This document shows, piece after piece, positions 43,018 to 51,516 of a stretch of 64,000 nucleotides of DNA. Each line of letters begins with the position of its first letter. Position 1 is the stretch's first letter. Source of the stretch: Pseudobutyrivibrio ruminis. GTDB lineage: Bacteria; Bacillota; Clostridia; Lachnospirales; Lachnospiraceae. The translations under genes and the position numbers were made by a program. The stretch is taken from NCBI RefSeq assembly GCF_015057245.1, contig NZ_SVET01000009.1, forward strand, positions 1-64,000. Direction: 5' to 3'. The notes below the pieces were generated by a model, which had not been told where the DNA came from, searched no databases, and saw only the letters and a program-made list of their open reading frames with translations.

Positions 43018-44844
43018 ATGAATCTTAATGATAGCCAACAAACAGCAGTTTCACATTTGAACGGACCTTGCCTGGTACTGGCGGGTCCTGGCAGTGGGAA
43101 AACTGCAGTGCTTACAAGGCGTGTTATGGCCCTTATAGAATCTGGTGTACCGGCTCGAGAAATCCTGGTGATTACATTCACCAAGGCTGCGGCTTTAGAA
43201 ATGAAGGAACGTTTCGAAAGGTTATCAGATGATATTCATCCTGTGACTTTTGGGACGTTCCATTCTTTATTTTGGGGTATTCTACAAAAAGAAATTGGTT
43301 TTAAGTCTACAGATATTATCATGGGAAATACTAGGACAAAAATAATTAGAGAGGCTATGGCGCGGGTAAATTTAGACCATGATGATAGTTTGCTTGTGAA
43401 AAGCTATTCATCAGAGCTTTCTTTTATAAATAATCGAGTTGGAGGGGTGGATAATTATTTGCCAAAGTCTGTAGACAAGAGGGACTTTAAAGATTTTGTA
43501 TTAGCCTATGAAAATCTTAAAGCTAAATATCATGTTATAGATTTTGATGACATGTTAAAGAAAGCGTATGAACTTTTTAATAGCAAGCCTGAAATACTTG
43601 AAAAATGGCAAAATCGATTTTCTTATTTTCTCGTAGATGAAATGCAAGATATGAATGATTTGCAATTTCAGTTAATTAAGATGCTTTCTACTCGGACAAA
43701 TAATATTTTTTGCGTAGGAGATGATGACCAGTCTATTTATGGATTCCGAGGAGCGAATCCGAAACTGATGGATGATTTTAGAAAACAATATCCGGATTGC
43801 AATGTTGTTGTTCTTAACTATAACTATAGAAATCCGACTAATATTGTGGAAAAAGCAGGTAATTTGATATCAAAAAACACCATGCGTTTTCAAAAACAAA
43901 TAATGGCAACTGCTGATGATGGACAACTATGTGTTGAGGAATTAAAATCCGAAGGGGATGAAGCTGATTATGTTATATCAATGATAAAAGAGCTTAATAA
44001 AGGCGGTACATCCCTTGATGAAATTGCTATTTTATATCGTAATCATTCTGACGCGAGGTATATAGTTGACAAGTTATTAGAACAGAAAATACCCTTTTAC
44101 CTAAAGGAAAAAATGCCTAACATTTATTCTCACTTCATTATTTCAGATATAGAAGCATACTTTCAGATTGCTATTGGAAATGAAACTAGAGCTAGGCTTT
44201 TATCAATTATAAATCGCCCTAATCGATTTCTGCATAGAAGAAGTGTGGAATATAGAGGAAATTTGCAAGGAATAAAGTCCTTTTATAAAGATAATCCAGG
44301 ATGCCTCAGGGCTACAGAGGCGCTAATTGCGGATGTGAATTTGATAAGCAAAATGTCGCCATGCGCTGCTATTAATTATATAAAGAATGTAATGGGGTAT
44401 GATAGCTTTTTAAAGGAGGAAGCTGTAAAACAGAATGCTGATGTAAACGAGTATTATGATGTCTTGGATTTTTTCATTGAAATGACAAAGGACTGTAAGA
44501 CTATAAAGCAGGCGATTGATAAGCTGAATATTATGAGGCTTAAAGTGGATTATGAAAACAAAATGAAGGTAATAGATAAAAAGAATAAAATTGGACTTTA
44601 TACCTTGCATTCAAGTAAGGGATTGGAGTTTGAAAATGTCTTTATTATTGGTGTAAATGATGGAATAATCCCGAGTAATAAAGCTGATTCCAAAGATGAG
44701 ATGGAGGCGGAGCGCCGTTTGTTTTATGTTGGAATTACTAGGACTAAACGAAACTTATATTTGACTTATACAAATAAAAAGAACCGGGATAAATCCCGAT
44801 TCTTAAATGAGCTGAATTATTCTTCATCTAAAGCTTCGCCGTAA
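43018..44844 (+). CDS. UvrD/Rep-family ATP-dependent DNA helicase
   Basis: 608 residues, shorter than PcrA/UvrD (about 720). Walker A GPGSGKTAVLTRR (near 22-34), motif Ia TFTKAAALEM, DEMQDMND (motif II), GDDDQSIYGFRGA (motif III), LHSSKGLEFENVF (motif V) and YVGITRTKRNLYL (motif VI). A superfamily 1A 3'-5' helicase for repair or replication restart; most likely secondary to a true PcrA. No ribosome site is seen at the ATG. The last 28 bases overlap the DUF1292 gene on the other strand. Confidence 0.9.
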   Translation: MNLNDSQQTAVSHLNGPCLVLAGPGSGKTAVLTRRVMALIESGVPAREILVITFTKAAALEMKERFERLSDDIHPVTFGTFHSLFWGILQKEIGFKSTDIIMGNTRTKIIREAMARVNLDHDDSLLVKSYSSELSFINNRVGGVDNYLPKSVDKRDFKDFVLAYENLKAKYHVIDFDDMLKKAYELFNSKPEILEKWQNRFSYFLVDEMQDMNDLQFQLIKMLSTRTNNIFCVGDDDQSIYGFRGANPKLMDDFRKQYPDCNVVVLNYNYRNPTNIVEKAGNLISKNTMRFQKQIMATADDGQLCVEELKSEGDEADYVISMIKELNKGGTSLDEIAILYRNHSDARYIVDKLLEQKIPFYLKEKMPNIYSHFIISDIEAYFQIAIGNETRARLLSIINRPNRFLHRRSVEYRGNLQGIKSFYKDNPGCLRATEALIADVNLISKMSPCAAINYIKNVMGYDSFLKEEAVKQNADVNEYYDVLDFFIEMTKDCKTIKQAIDKLNIMRLKVDYENKMKVIDKKNKIGLYTLHSSKGLEFENVFIIGVNDGIIPSNKADSKDEMEAERRLFYVGITRTKRNLYLTYTNKKNRDKSRFLNELNYSSSKASP

Positions 44845-45128
44845 AGTTCATCGAACTTCTTAGCTACTGCATCGTATTCTTCATCAGACTCGATGTTGTC
44901 AAGCGAAGGTGCGCCTGTTTCATCCTCGAAATATCTATAGATGTATACCTGACCTTCAGCATTTTCCTCGCCGTTTTCATCGAGAGGAAGAAGTACAATA
45001 TAATCCTGCTCGCCTATGTCAAAGATTGTGAGAATTTCACATGTCACTTCTGAACCATCATCCAAACTTAAAGTGACAACAACATCATCGTCTTCATTGT
45101 CAACTGGAAATACTTGATTCTCGTCCAT
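44817..45128 (-). CDS. DUF1292 protein (YrzB-like)
   Basis: 103 residues, strongly acidic, with the DUF1292 core (VTLSLDDGSEVTCEILTIFDIGEQDYIVLLPL). The family is widespread in Firmicutes, often beside ruvX or mltG; its function is unknown. AAAGGAG precedes the ATG. Here it stands alone and converges with the helicase gene with overlapping ends. Confidence 0.87.
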   Translation of the reverse strand: MDENQVFPVDNEDDDVVVTLSLDDGSEVTCEILTIFDIGEQDYIVLLPLDENGEENAEGQVYIYRYFEDETGAPSLDNIESDEEYDAVAKKFDELYGEALDEE

Positions 45129-45258
45129 TCTATACTCCTTTTGTTTATTTTATTTGTTTAAGACATGTCCTTATGATATAATTCATCAGGAATATTGTCT
45201 AGTAAAATTAATTATTATTTGAGTTTAATATACAGCTTTTTGGAATCGAGGCATAGTT

Positions 45259-47106
45259 ATGAAGGTATTAAGGGGCGATTTTAGGGAATATGGTCCAAGA
45301 ATAAGAGCAAAGGATGGTGTTATTTTCACGGTAGCGATTAAACCTACTACGGAAAAGGCATCCATTCTTTTATTTGATAAAAAAACAAAAAAGCAGCTAC
45401 AGGAAATAGAGCTTATACCGGATTTTGCTGTAGGAAGAGTATATTCTGTTGAAGTTACTGGTATAGATATTGATAAGATTTGTTATCTCATAAAAGAAGA
45501 TGATAAAACTGCGCTTGATCCTTACTGCACAGCTGTTGTAGGTCGCGATAAGTGGGGAGATGTTAAGGAACGCCAGACAAAAGAGTTTGCTGTATATTCT
45601 GGTATTTCACATATTGAAAAAAACTGGAAGGACATAAAAGTAGAAATTGCTCCTTCTGATATGATTCTTTATAAGCTTCACATGCGTGGATTTACTGCAG
45701 GATTTAATATGGCAGCTTCGAAAGTGGGAAATTACAATGGCCTTCTTTCGAAAAAAACATATTTGAAAAACATGGGTATTACCAGCATTGAGCTTATGCC
45801 TCTTTATGATTTCGAAGAGTTATTTTTAGATAATAAAATGCTTATATCTACTAAAGGGATGATTACCGAGACAAAAGAGTTCTCTGGTAAGAAAAATTAT
45901 TGGGGATTTGGCATTGCTAATTATTTTGCACCAAAGGCATCTTATTTTGGTGGGGCTTCCAATGCATGTGAAGGCCTGCGCAACATGGTTAGCAATCTTC
46001 ACAACAGTGGTTTTGAAGTTATTATGGAGATGGCTTTTGCTGCTGAAACGCCAGATGACCTTATATTAGAGTGTTTAAAATATTATGTTAAGTATTTTCA
46101 TATTGATGGATTCCATATAGTGGGATGCAATGCACCAATTCAGCGAATTGCAGCTGAGCCTTATTTGGCTGATACAAAGATTTTCTACGAATTTATTCCA
46201 GAGGAAATCCTTTGTAATGAAAAAGGTAAAAAGCATTTGTTTGTGTATAACGATTCATTTATGAATGTTACCAGACAGATTGAAAACCATATGAACGGAA
46301 GTATGGTTCAGTTTGCAAATCATATGCGTAGACAGAATAGTGCCTATGGTTTTGTAAATTACATGGCGAATGTTAACGGATTCTCATTGTGGGATTCATA
46401 TTCATACGGTGAAAAACACAACTGGGATAATGGCGAAGATAACAGAGATGGTACTAACAACAATTATTCTTTCAACTATGGAGTTGAAGGAAAGACTACA
46501 AACAAAACCATCAATGCTAATAGATTCAGAGAGATGCGAAATGCTTTTACCGCGTTGATGCTTTCTCAGAGTGTGCCACTTTTTGTGGCGGCAGATGAAG
46601 CTGCGGCTACACATCTTGGAAATAATAACCCTTATTGCCAGGACAACAAAGTTGGATACACTTGTTTTACAAAGACAAAGAGCAAAGATTCACTTACTGG
46701 ATTTGTAAAAAAATTGATTGAGTTTAGAAAGAACCATAAATGTATTAGAGTTGAAAGTCCATTTTTAATGAATGACTACAGACATTTAGGTCTTCCTGAT
46801 ATGTCATTTCATGGTACCGAGCCATGGATGATGTCTATCGGTGAGGAGCAAAAAGCGTTGGGTGTTCTTTATAATGGTGCCTATGTTGATGAAGAAGAGG
46901 AAGTATTTGTATGCTATAACTTCCACTATGATGCTGTTGATATGGCACTTCCACTTTTAGCTCCAGGAAAACGATGGCGTTTGTGCTTTAACACAGCTAA
47001 AGATACTGATGATTTTGAACCAAAGCCTATACATGACCAGCAGTCAATCAATGTTCCAGGCAATTCCATCAGCGTGCTTGTTGGGGTAAAGCCAGGAAAG
47101 AGGTAG
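45259..47106 (+). CDS. GH13 isoamylase/pullulanase-like protein lacking catalytic residues
   Basis: 615 residues: N-terminal CBM48-like domain (1-105), GH13 barrel, and a C-terminal beta domain. The fold is clear from DMILYKLHMRGFT, GITSIELMPLYDFEE and HNWDNGEDNRDGTNNNYSFN. But where active members read DGFRFD this has DGFHIV (283-288), losing the nucleophile Asp (Val288) and the Arg; where they read HDG it has VNG (Val372-Asn373). Glu311 may retain the acid/base place. Probably non-hydrolytic: glycan binding or regulation of glycogen enzymes. Confidence 0.8.
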   Translation: MKVLRGDFREYGPRIRAKDGVIFTVAIKPTTEKASILLFDKKTKKQLQEIELIPDFAVGRVYSVEVTGIDIDKICYLIKEDDKTALDPYCTAVVGRDKWGDVKERQTKEFAVYSGISHIEKNWKDIKVEIAPSDMILYKLHMRGFTAGFNMAASKVGNYNGLLSKKTYLKNMGITSIELMPLYDFEELFLDNKMLISTKGMITETKEFSGKKNYWGFGIANYFAPKASYFGGASNACEGLRNMVSNLHNSGFEVIMEMAFAAETPDDLILECLKYYVKYFHIDGFHIVGCNAPIQRIAAEPYLADTKIFYEFIPEEILCNEKGKKHLFVYNDSFMNVTRQIENHMNGSMVQFANHMRRQNSAYGFVNYMANVNGFSLWDSYSYGEKHNWDNGEDNRDGTNNNYSFNYGVEGKTTNKTINANRFREMRNAFTALMLSQSVPLFVAADEAAATHLGNNNPYCQDNKVGYTCFTKTKSKDSLTGFVKKLIEFRKNHKCIRVESPFLMNDYRHLGLPDMSFHGTEPWMMSIGEEQKALGVLYNGAYVDEEEEVFVCYNFHYDAVDMALPLLAPGKRWRLCFNTAKDTDDFEPKPIHDQQSINVPGNSISVLVGVKPGKR

Positions 47107-47113
47107 TTATTTA

Positions 47114-47650
47114 ATGAAGGCTTGGGAACATTTTAAAACAATCACCCATCATCGTCGTTTAGTTAGAAAGGGATGCTTTGCTGTAGGTCTATACATGCAG
47201 GGGCTTCTACATGATTTATCAAAGTATTCATGGGTTGAGTTTCGAGTGGGGGCTAAGTATTATCAGGGTACACAGAGTCCAAATAATGCTGAAAGATTAG
47301 AGACAGGGGTTTCTATGGCGTGGCTTCATCACAAGGGACGCAACAAACATCATTTTGAATATTGGATAGATTACAGCTTGGATGAGCATCATCATATGAC
47401 TGGCATGGAGATGCCTGTAAAATACGTTGTTGAAATGTATTGTGACAGAGTGGCAGCATGCAAGACCTATCAAAAGGAAAACTATAACGATTCTAGTGCA
47501 TTAGAATATTACAACAGGGGAAAAGGTAGATATATGATGCATCCTAAAACAGCGGCTTTGTTGGAGGATATGCTTACATATCTTGCTGAACACGGTGAGA
47601 GTGCAACAAACGAATATATTCGCAAAAATATACTAAAGAATAAAAAGTAA
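47114..47650 (+). CDS. DUF5662 protein
   Basis: 178 residues, His-rich: HDLSKYSWVEF, WLHHKGRNKHHFEYW and DEHHHMTGMEMP. The His/Asp pattern looks like a metal site of the HD type, and the family is annotated only as DUF5662. It follows the GH13 gene by 7 bases and precedes trpS by 15, so the three are likely cotranscribed. Function unknown. Confidence 0.8.
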   Translation: MKAWEHFKTITHHRRLVRKGCFAVGLYMQGLLHDLSKYSWVEFRVGAKYYQGTQSPNNAERLETGVSMAWLHHKGRNKHHFEYWIDYSLDEHHHMTGMEMPVKYVVEMYCDRVAACKTYQKENYNDSSALEYYNRGKGRYMMHPKTAALLEDMLTYLAEHGESATNEYIRKNILKNKK

Positions 47651-47665
47651 TTTGGAGATAACATT

Positions 47666-48673
47666 ATGGAAAAAGAGAGAAAAGTATTATATTCAGGTAT
47701 GCAGGCAACAGGAAAGCTTACCATTGGCAATTATATAGGAGCATTAAAGAACTGGGTAAATCTTCACGAGGACTATGATTGCTTCTTTGGTGTTATGGAT
47801 TTACATTCTCTTACAGTTAGACAGAATCCTACAGAATTTAGACAAAACGCAAGAAGAATATATACACAGTATGTGGCAGCAGGACTTGATCCACAGAAAA
47901 ACTGTATTTATTTCCAGTCACATGTACCAGCACATGCTCAGTTAGGCTGGATTCTTGATTGCTACACATACATGGGTGAGCTTAACCGTATGACTCAGTT
48001 TAAGGACAAGTCTGCAAAACATGCAGATAATATTAATGCTGGCTTATTTACATATCCTGCACTTATGGCTGCAGATATTCTTTTGTATCAGACTGATTTG
48101 GTGCCAATTGGAGCAGATCAGAAACAGCACTTGGAAATCTGTAGAGACGTTGCAGAGCGTTTCAACAATATTTACGGAGATGTATTTACTATTCCAGAGG
48201 GATATTTCCCAAAGGCGGGTGCACGAATTATGTCTCTTGCAGAACCTACAAAGAAAATGTCTAAATCAGATGAGAATGTTAATGCAACAATCTATCTTAT
48301 TGATGATAAGGATACAATCATCCGCAAGTTTAAGAAGGCTGTTACAGATTCTGATGCTGAAGTTAGATATGATGTTGAAAATAAGCCTGGTGTATCAAAT
48401 CTTATGGAAATCTACGGTGTTGTTACTGGAAAGTCTATGGATGAGGTTGCTAAAGAATTTGAAGGTAAGGGATATGGCGATTTCAAGCTTGCTGTTGGTG
48501 AGGCAGTAGCGGATATGCTTGAACCATTCCACGTTCGTTGCGCAGAGCTTGAAAAGGATAAGGCATATATTGATGGCTGCATCAAGGAGAATGCAGAAAA
48601 GGCATCTTATTTTGCTAATAAAACTCTTCGCAAGGTACATAAGAAGCTTGGTTTAACAGAAATGATTAGATAA
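47666..48673 (+). CDS. trpS: Tryptophanyl-tRNA synthetase
   Basis: 335 residues, class I. GKLTIGNYIGAL is the HIGH-region signature, TKKMSKSDEN the KMSKS loop, and GADQKQHLEICRDVAERFN is typical. TTGGAGAT precedes the ATG. No T-box precedes it, in contrast to thrS. Confidence 0.97.
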   Translation: MEKERKVLYSGMQATGKLTIGNYIGALKNWVNLHEDYDCFFGVMDLHSLTVRQNPTEFRQNARRIYTQYVAAGLDPQKNCIYFQSHVPAHAQLGWILDCYTYMGELNRMTQFKDKSAKHADNINAGLFTYPALMAADILLYQTDLVPIGADQKQHLEICRDVAERFNNIYGDVFTIPEGYFPKAGARIMSLAEPTKKMSKSDENVNATIYLIDDKDTIIRKFKKAVTDSDAEVRYDVENKPGVSNLMEIYGVVTGKSMDEVAKEFEGKGYGDFKLAVGEAVADMLEPFHVRCAELEKDKAYIDGCIKENAEKASYFANKTLRKVHKKLGLTEMIR

Positions 48674-48690
48674 TAATGATGTTGTATTTA

Positions 48691-48725
48691 AGACAGGAGT
48701 ATGCTAAGATAGCTCCTGTCTTTTT
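48691..48725 (+). terminator. trpS terminator
   Basis: AGACAGGAG (48691-48699) pairs with CTCCTGTCT (48713-48721) followed by TTTT. Confidence 0.92.
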
Positions 48726-48758
48726 CTATTTTCAATTTTAATTCCAAAAGGAGTTTAA

Positions 48759-50294
48759 TTGTATAGTATTGTAAATACCGCGACGATTTTTGGTATTGAT
48801 TCTAAGCTTATATCTGTGGAAGCAGATATATCTGAAGGTATGCCCATTTTTGAAATGGTGGGTTATCTTTCATCTGAAGTGAAAGAAGCTAAGGAGAGGG
48901 TGAGGGCTGCACTTAAGAATGCAGGCTATGCGCTTCCTATTAAGCGAATCACGGTCAATTTATCACCAGCAAGTATTAGAAAAACAGGAGCAGGCTTTGA
49001 TTTGCCTATTGCTGTGGCTATTTTATCTGCTATAGGAATAATTAATTGCGAGAAGCTTTCATCTATATGTCTATGTGGCGAAATAGGCCTAGATGGCAAA
49101 ATACAGCCTGTAAATGGTGTGCTATCTATGGCTATGGAAGCCAGAAGAAATAATTTGCAGATAATGATTGTTCCTAAGGACAATTTAGTTGAGGCTAGGC
49201 TGGTAAATGATTTGACTACAATTGGCGTAAGCCAGATTTCTGAGGTAATCGAGCTTTTAAATGAAGGCGTATTCGATGCCAAAGATGAAATAATTAATAT
49301 GGAAGATACATCTCAGGAGGATATGGAATATGATTTTTCCATGATTAATGGACAACAGGCTCTTCGTCGAGCTTGTGAGGTGGCTATCTCAGGCATGCAT
49401 AATATGCTTATGGTTGGACCTCCGGGAGCGGGAAAATCCATGATAGCGAAATGTATTCCTTCTATATTACCTGCTATGGATGCTGATGAGCAGTTAGAAT
49501 TATCAAAGATTTATTCTGTCTGTGGTATGTTTGATGAACGGGGCGGTCTTATGAAAAAAAGACCTTTTAGAAGTCCCCATCACACCGTGTCTCCCCAGGG
49601 ATTAGTTGGAGGTGGACAGAATCCAAAACCAGGCGAAATATCCTTGGCTCATGGAGGGGTACTGTTTTTAGATGAGCTTACAGAGTTCACAAAATCTACA
49701 ATTGAAATGCTAAGACAACCTCTTGAGGATAAAAAGGTAAATATTTCAAGAGCTTCTGGAAGCTTTACATTTCCGGCAGATTTTGTAATGGTGGCGGCAA
49801 TGAATCCTTGTTCTTGCGGGTATTATCCTGATTTGAATAGATGCCACTGTAGCAGAATGTCCATTCAAAGATATTTGGCTAAGATATCTCAACCATTGCT
49901 TGATAGAATTGATATTTGCGTAGAAGCACCTACTTTAAATTTTGCACAGATTGCATTGCGTCAGAAAAATGAGTCTTCTGCTGATATTAGAGTTAGAGTG
50001 GAGCGGGTTCATGAAATTCAACGTGAACGATACAAAAATTATGACTTTAAATTTAACAGCCAGATTCCAAGTAGCCATATAGATGTATTTTGCCCTCTAA
50101 AGGAGGATGAAGCTAAATATATGGAAGAAATGTATGAAAAGTATTCCCTTACTGCTAGAACCTATCATAAGGTGCTTAGAGTGGCTAGAACGATAGCAGA
50201 TATGGATGGTTGCCAGGATATTAGCCTTGTGCATCTTCAGGAGGCAGTTTGCTATAGAGGGCTTGATAAGCATTACTGGGAGGAGGGAATCTGA
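48759..50294 (+). CDS. comM: ComM/YifB Mg-chelatase-like AAA+ protein
   Basis: 511 residues from a TTG at 48759 preceded by AAAAGGAG. N-terminal Lon-like ring domain, then AAA+ with Walker A VGPPGAGKSM, Walker B-region VLFLDELTEF, a zinc-type insert CSCGYYPDLNRCHC, and a C-terminal Mg-chelatase domain. ComM is a branch-migration helicase aiding integration of transformed DNA. Its TGA overlaps the dprA ATG by one base. Confidence 0.93.
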   Translation: MYSIVNTATIFGIDSKLISVEADISEGMPIFEMVGYLSSEVKEAKERVRAALKNAGYALPIKRITVNLSPASIRKTGAGFDLPIAVAILSAIGIINCEKLSSICLCGEIGLDGKIQPVNGVLSMAMEARRNNLQIMIVPKDNLVEARLVNDLTTIGVSQISEVIELLNEGVFDAKDEIINMEDTSQEDMEYDFSMINGQQALRRACEVAISGMHNMLMVGPPGAGKSMIAKCIPSILPAMDADEQLELSKIYSVCGMFDERGGLMKKRPFRSPHHTVSPQGLVGGGQNPKPGEISLAHGGVLFLDELTEFTKSTIEMLRQPLEDKKVNISRASGSFTFPADFVMVAAMNPCSCGYYPDLNRCHCSRMSIQRYLAKISQPLLDRIDICVEAPTLNFAQIALRQKNESSADIRVRVERVHEIQRERYKNYDFKFNSQIPSSHIDVFCPLKEDEAKYMEEMYEKYSLTARTYHKVLRVARTIADMDGCQDISLVHLQEAVCYRGLDKHYWEEGI

Positions 50295-51391
50295 TGGACA
50301 AACACCTTTACCAGTACTGGTTTATGCGTAATGAAGATATTACTTATTCAAGAAAACATAAACTTATTGATTATTTCTACGATAGTTATAATATCTATTT
50401 TGCTACGAAAAAAGATTTGGTTGATTCGGGATTGATGGATGATAAAACAGCCGATACTTTTATACTTAATCGCGGTAAGTTTGATTTATCTAAGGAGTAT
50501 GAGGAGTTTTCGCATTCCCCTTTTTCCTTTATAACAATGGAAGATGTGGCTTATCCTGATAAGCTAAGAAACATTTATGATAAGCCCTATGGTCTTTATT
50601 ATGTTGGGCAAATTCCATCTTTCGAAAGGGCGGTTTCTATTGTAGGAGCTAGACGCTGTAGTGCTTATGGCAAAAGACTTGCTCTCCAAATTGGAGACAA
50701 ACTTGGACAAAATGGATACACTGTTATCAGTGGTATGGCCAGAGGAATCGATGCATATGGTCATAAAGGATGTATAGATGCAGGTGGCAAAACTATCGCT
50801 GTTTTGGGAAGCGGCTGTGATGTAATATATCCTGCTGATAATAGAATATTATATGAAGAGATTCTTTCAACTGGCGGAGCTATAATTTCAGAATATCAGA
50901 TGGGGACAAGTCCTGTTGCAATGAACTTTCCTAGAAGAAACAGGATAGTTTCGGCACTTTCTGATATTGTTGTTGTAATTGAAGCAAGGGAAAAATCCGG
51001 TTCTTTGATTACAGCAGATTTTGCGCTGGAACAAGGTAAGGATATTTACGTTACTCCTGGCAGAATAGGGGATTCGTTAAGTTCTGGCACAAATAAACTT
51101 ATTGCCCAAGGGGCAGGAATCATATACGACATAGATCAGTTTATAGCTGATATACAAAATTTTTATGGATTAAATCCTGAAAAAATTAACGCTAAAAAGA
51201 AGCCAAAAATTAGTCTTACTGAAGAGCAGAAAAGGGTATACAAATTGTTTGATGATTATCCTAAAAGCATTTCCACAGTTATAGAGGAAAGTGGGATGGA
51301 TTATCTTAATTTATTGTCTGTAGTGCTGTCTTTAGAAAGGCTTGAATTGCTTTCTGAAGTGTTCAAAAATAATTACGTAAAAACAGCGTGA
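50294..51391 (+). CDS. dprA: DNA-processing protein DprA
   Basis: 365 residues. Rossmann-like domain with VGARRCSAYGKRLA, SGMARGIDAYGHKG, AVLGSGCDVIYPADN, and FPRRNRIVSALSD, then a C-terminal winged-helix-like region. Loads RecA on incoming single-stranded DNA. Coupled to comM by stop/start overlap, so it joins ComEA and ComEC as evidence for natural transformation. Confidence 0.95.
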   Translation: MDKHLYQYWFMRNEDITYSRKHKLIDYFYDSYNIYFATKKDLVDSGLMDDKTADTFILNRGKFDLSKEYEEFSHSPFSFITMEDVAYPDKLRNIYDKPYGLYYVGQIPSFERAVSIVGARRCSAYGKRLALQIGDKLGQNGYTVISGMARGIDAYGHKGCIDAGGKTIAVLGSGCDVIYPADNRILYEEILSTGGAIISEYQMGTSPVAMNFPRRNRIVSALSDIVVVIEAREKSGSLITADFALEQGKDIYVTPGRIGDSLSSGTNKLIAQGAGIIYDIDQFIADIQNFYGLNPEKINAKKKPKISLTEEQKRVYKLFDDYPKSISTVIEESGMDYLNLLSVVLSLERLELLSEVFKNNYVKTA

Positions 51392-51516
51392 TTTGTTGAT
51401 GGATTTTATATGAAAATTATTAAATTGTTTTGTCAATAGGTAAAATTTTCCTTGAAAAGAAAAAAATAATGTTGTATAGTGATTTTCGATTTCTTTGTGA
51501 ATAGGAGCAAAAAAAT

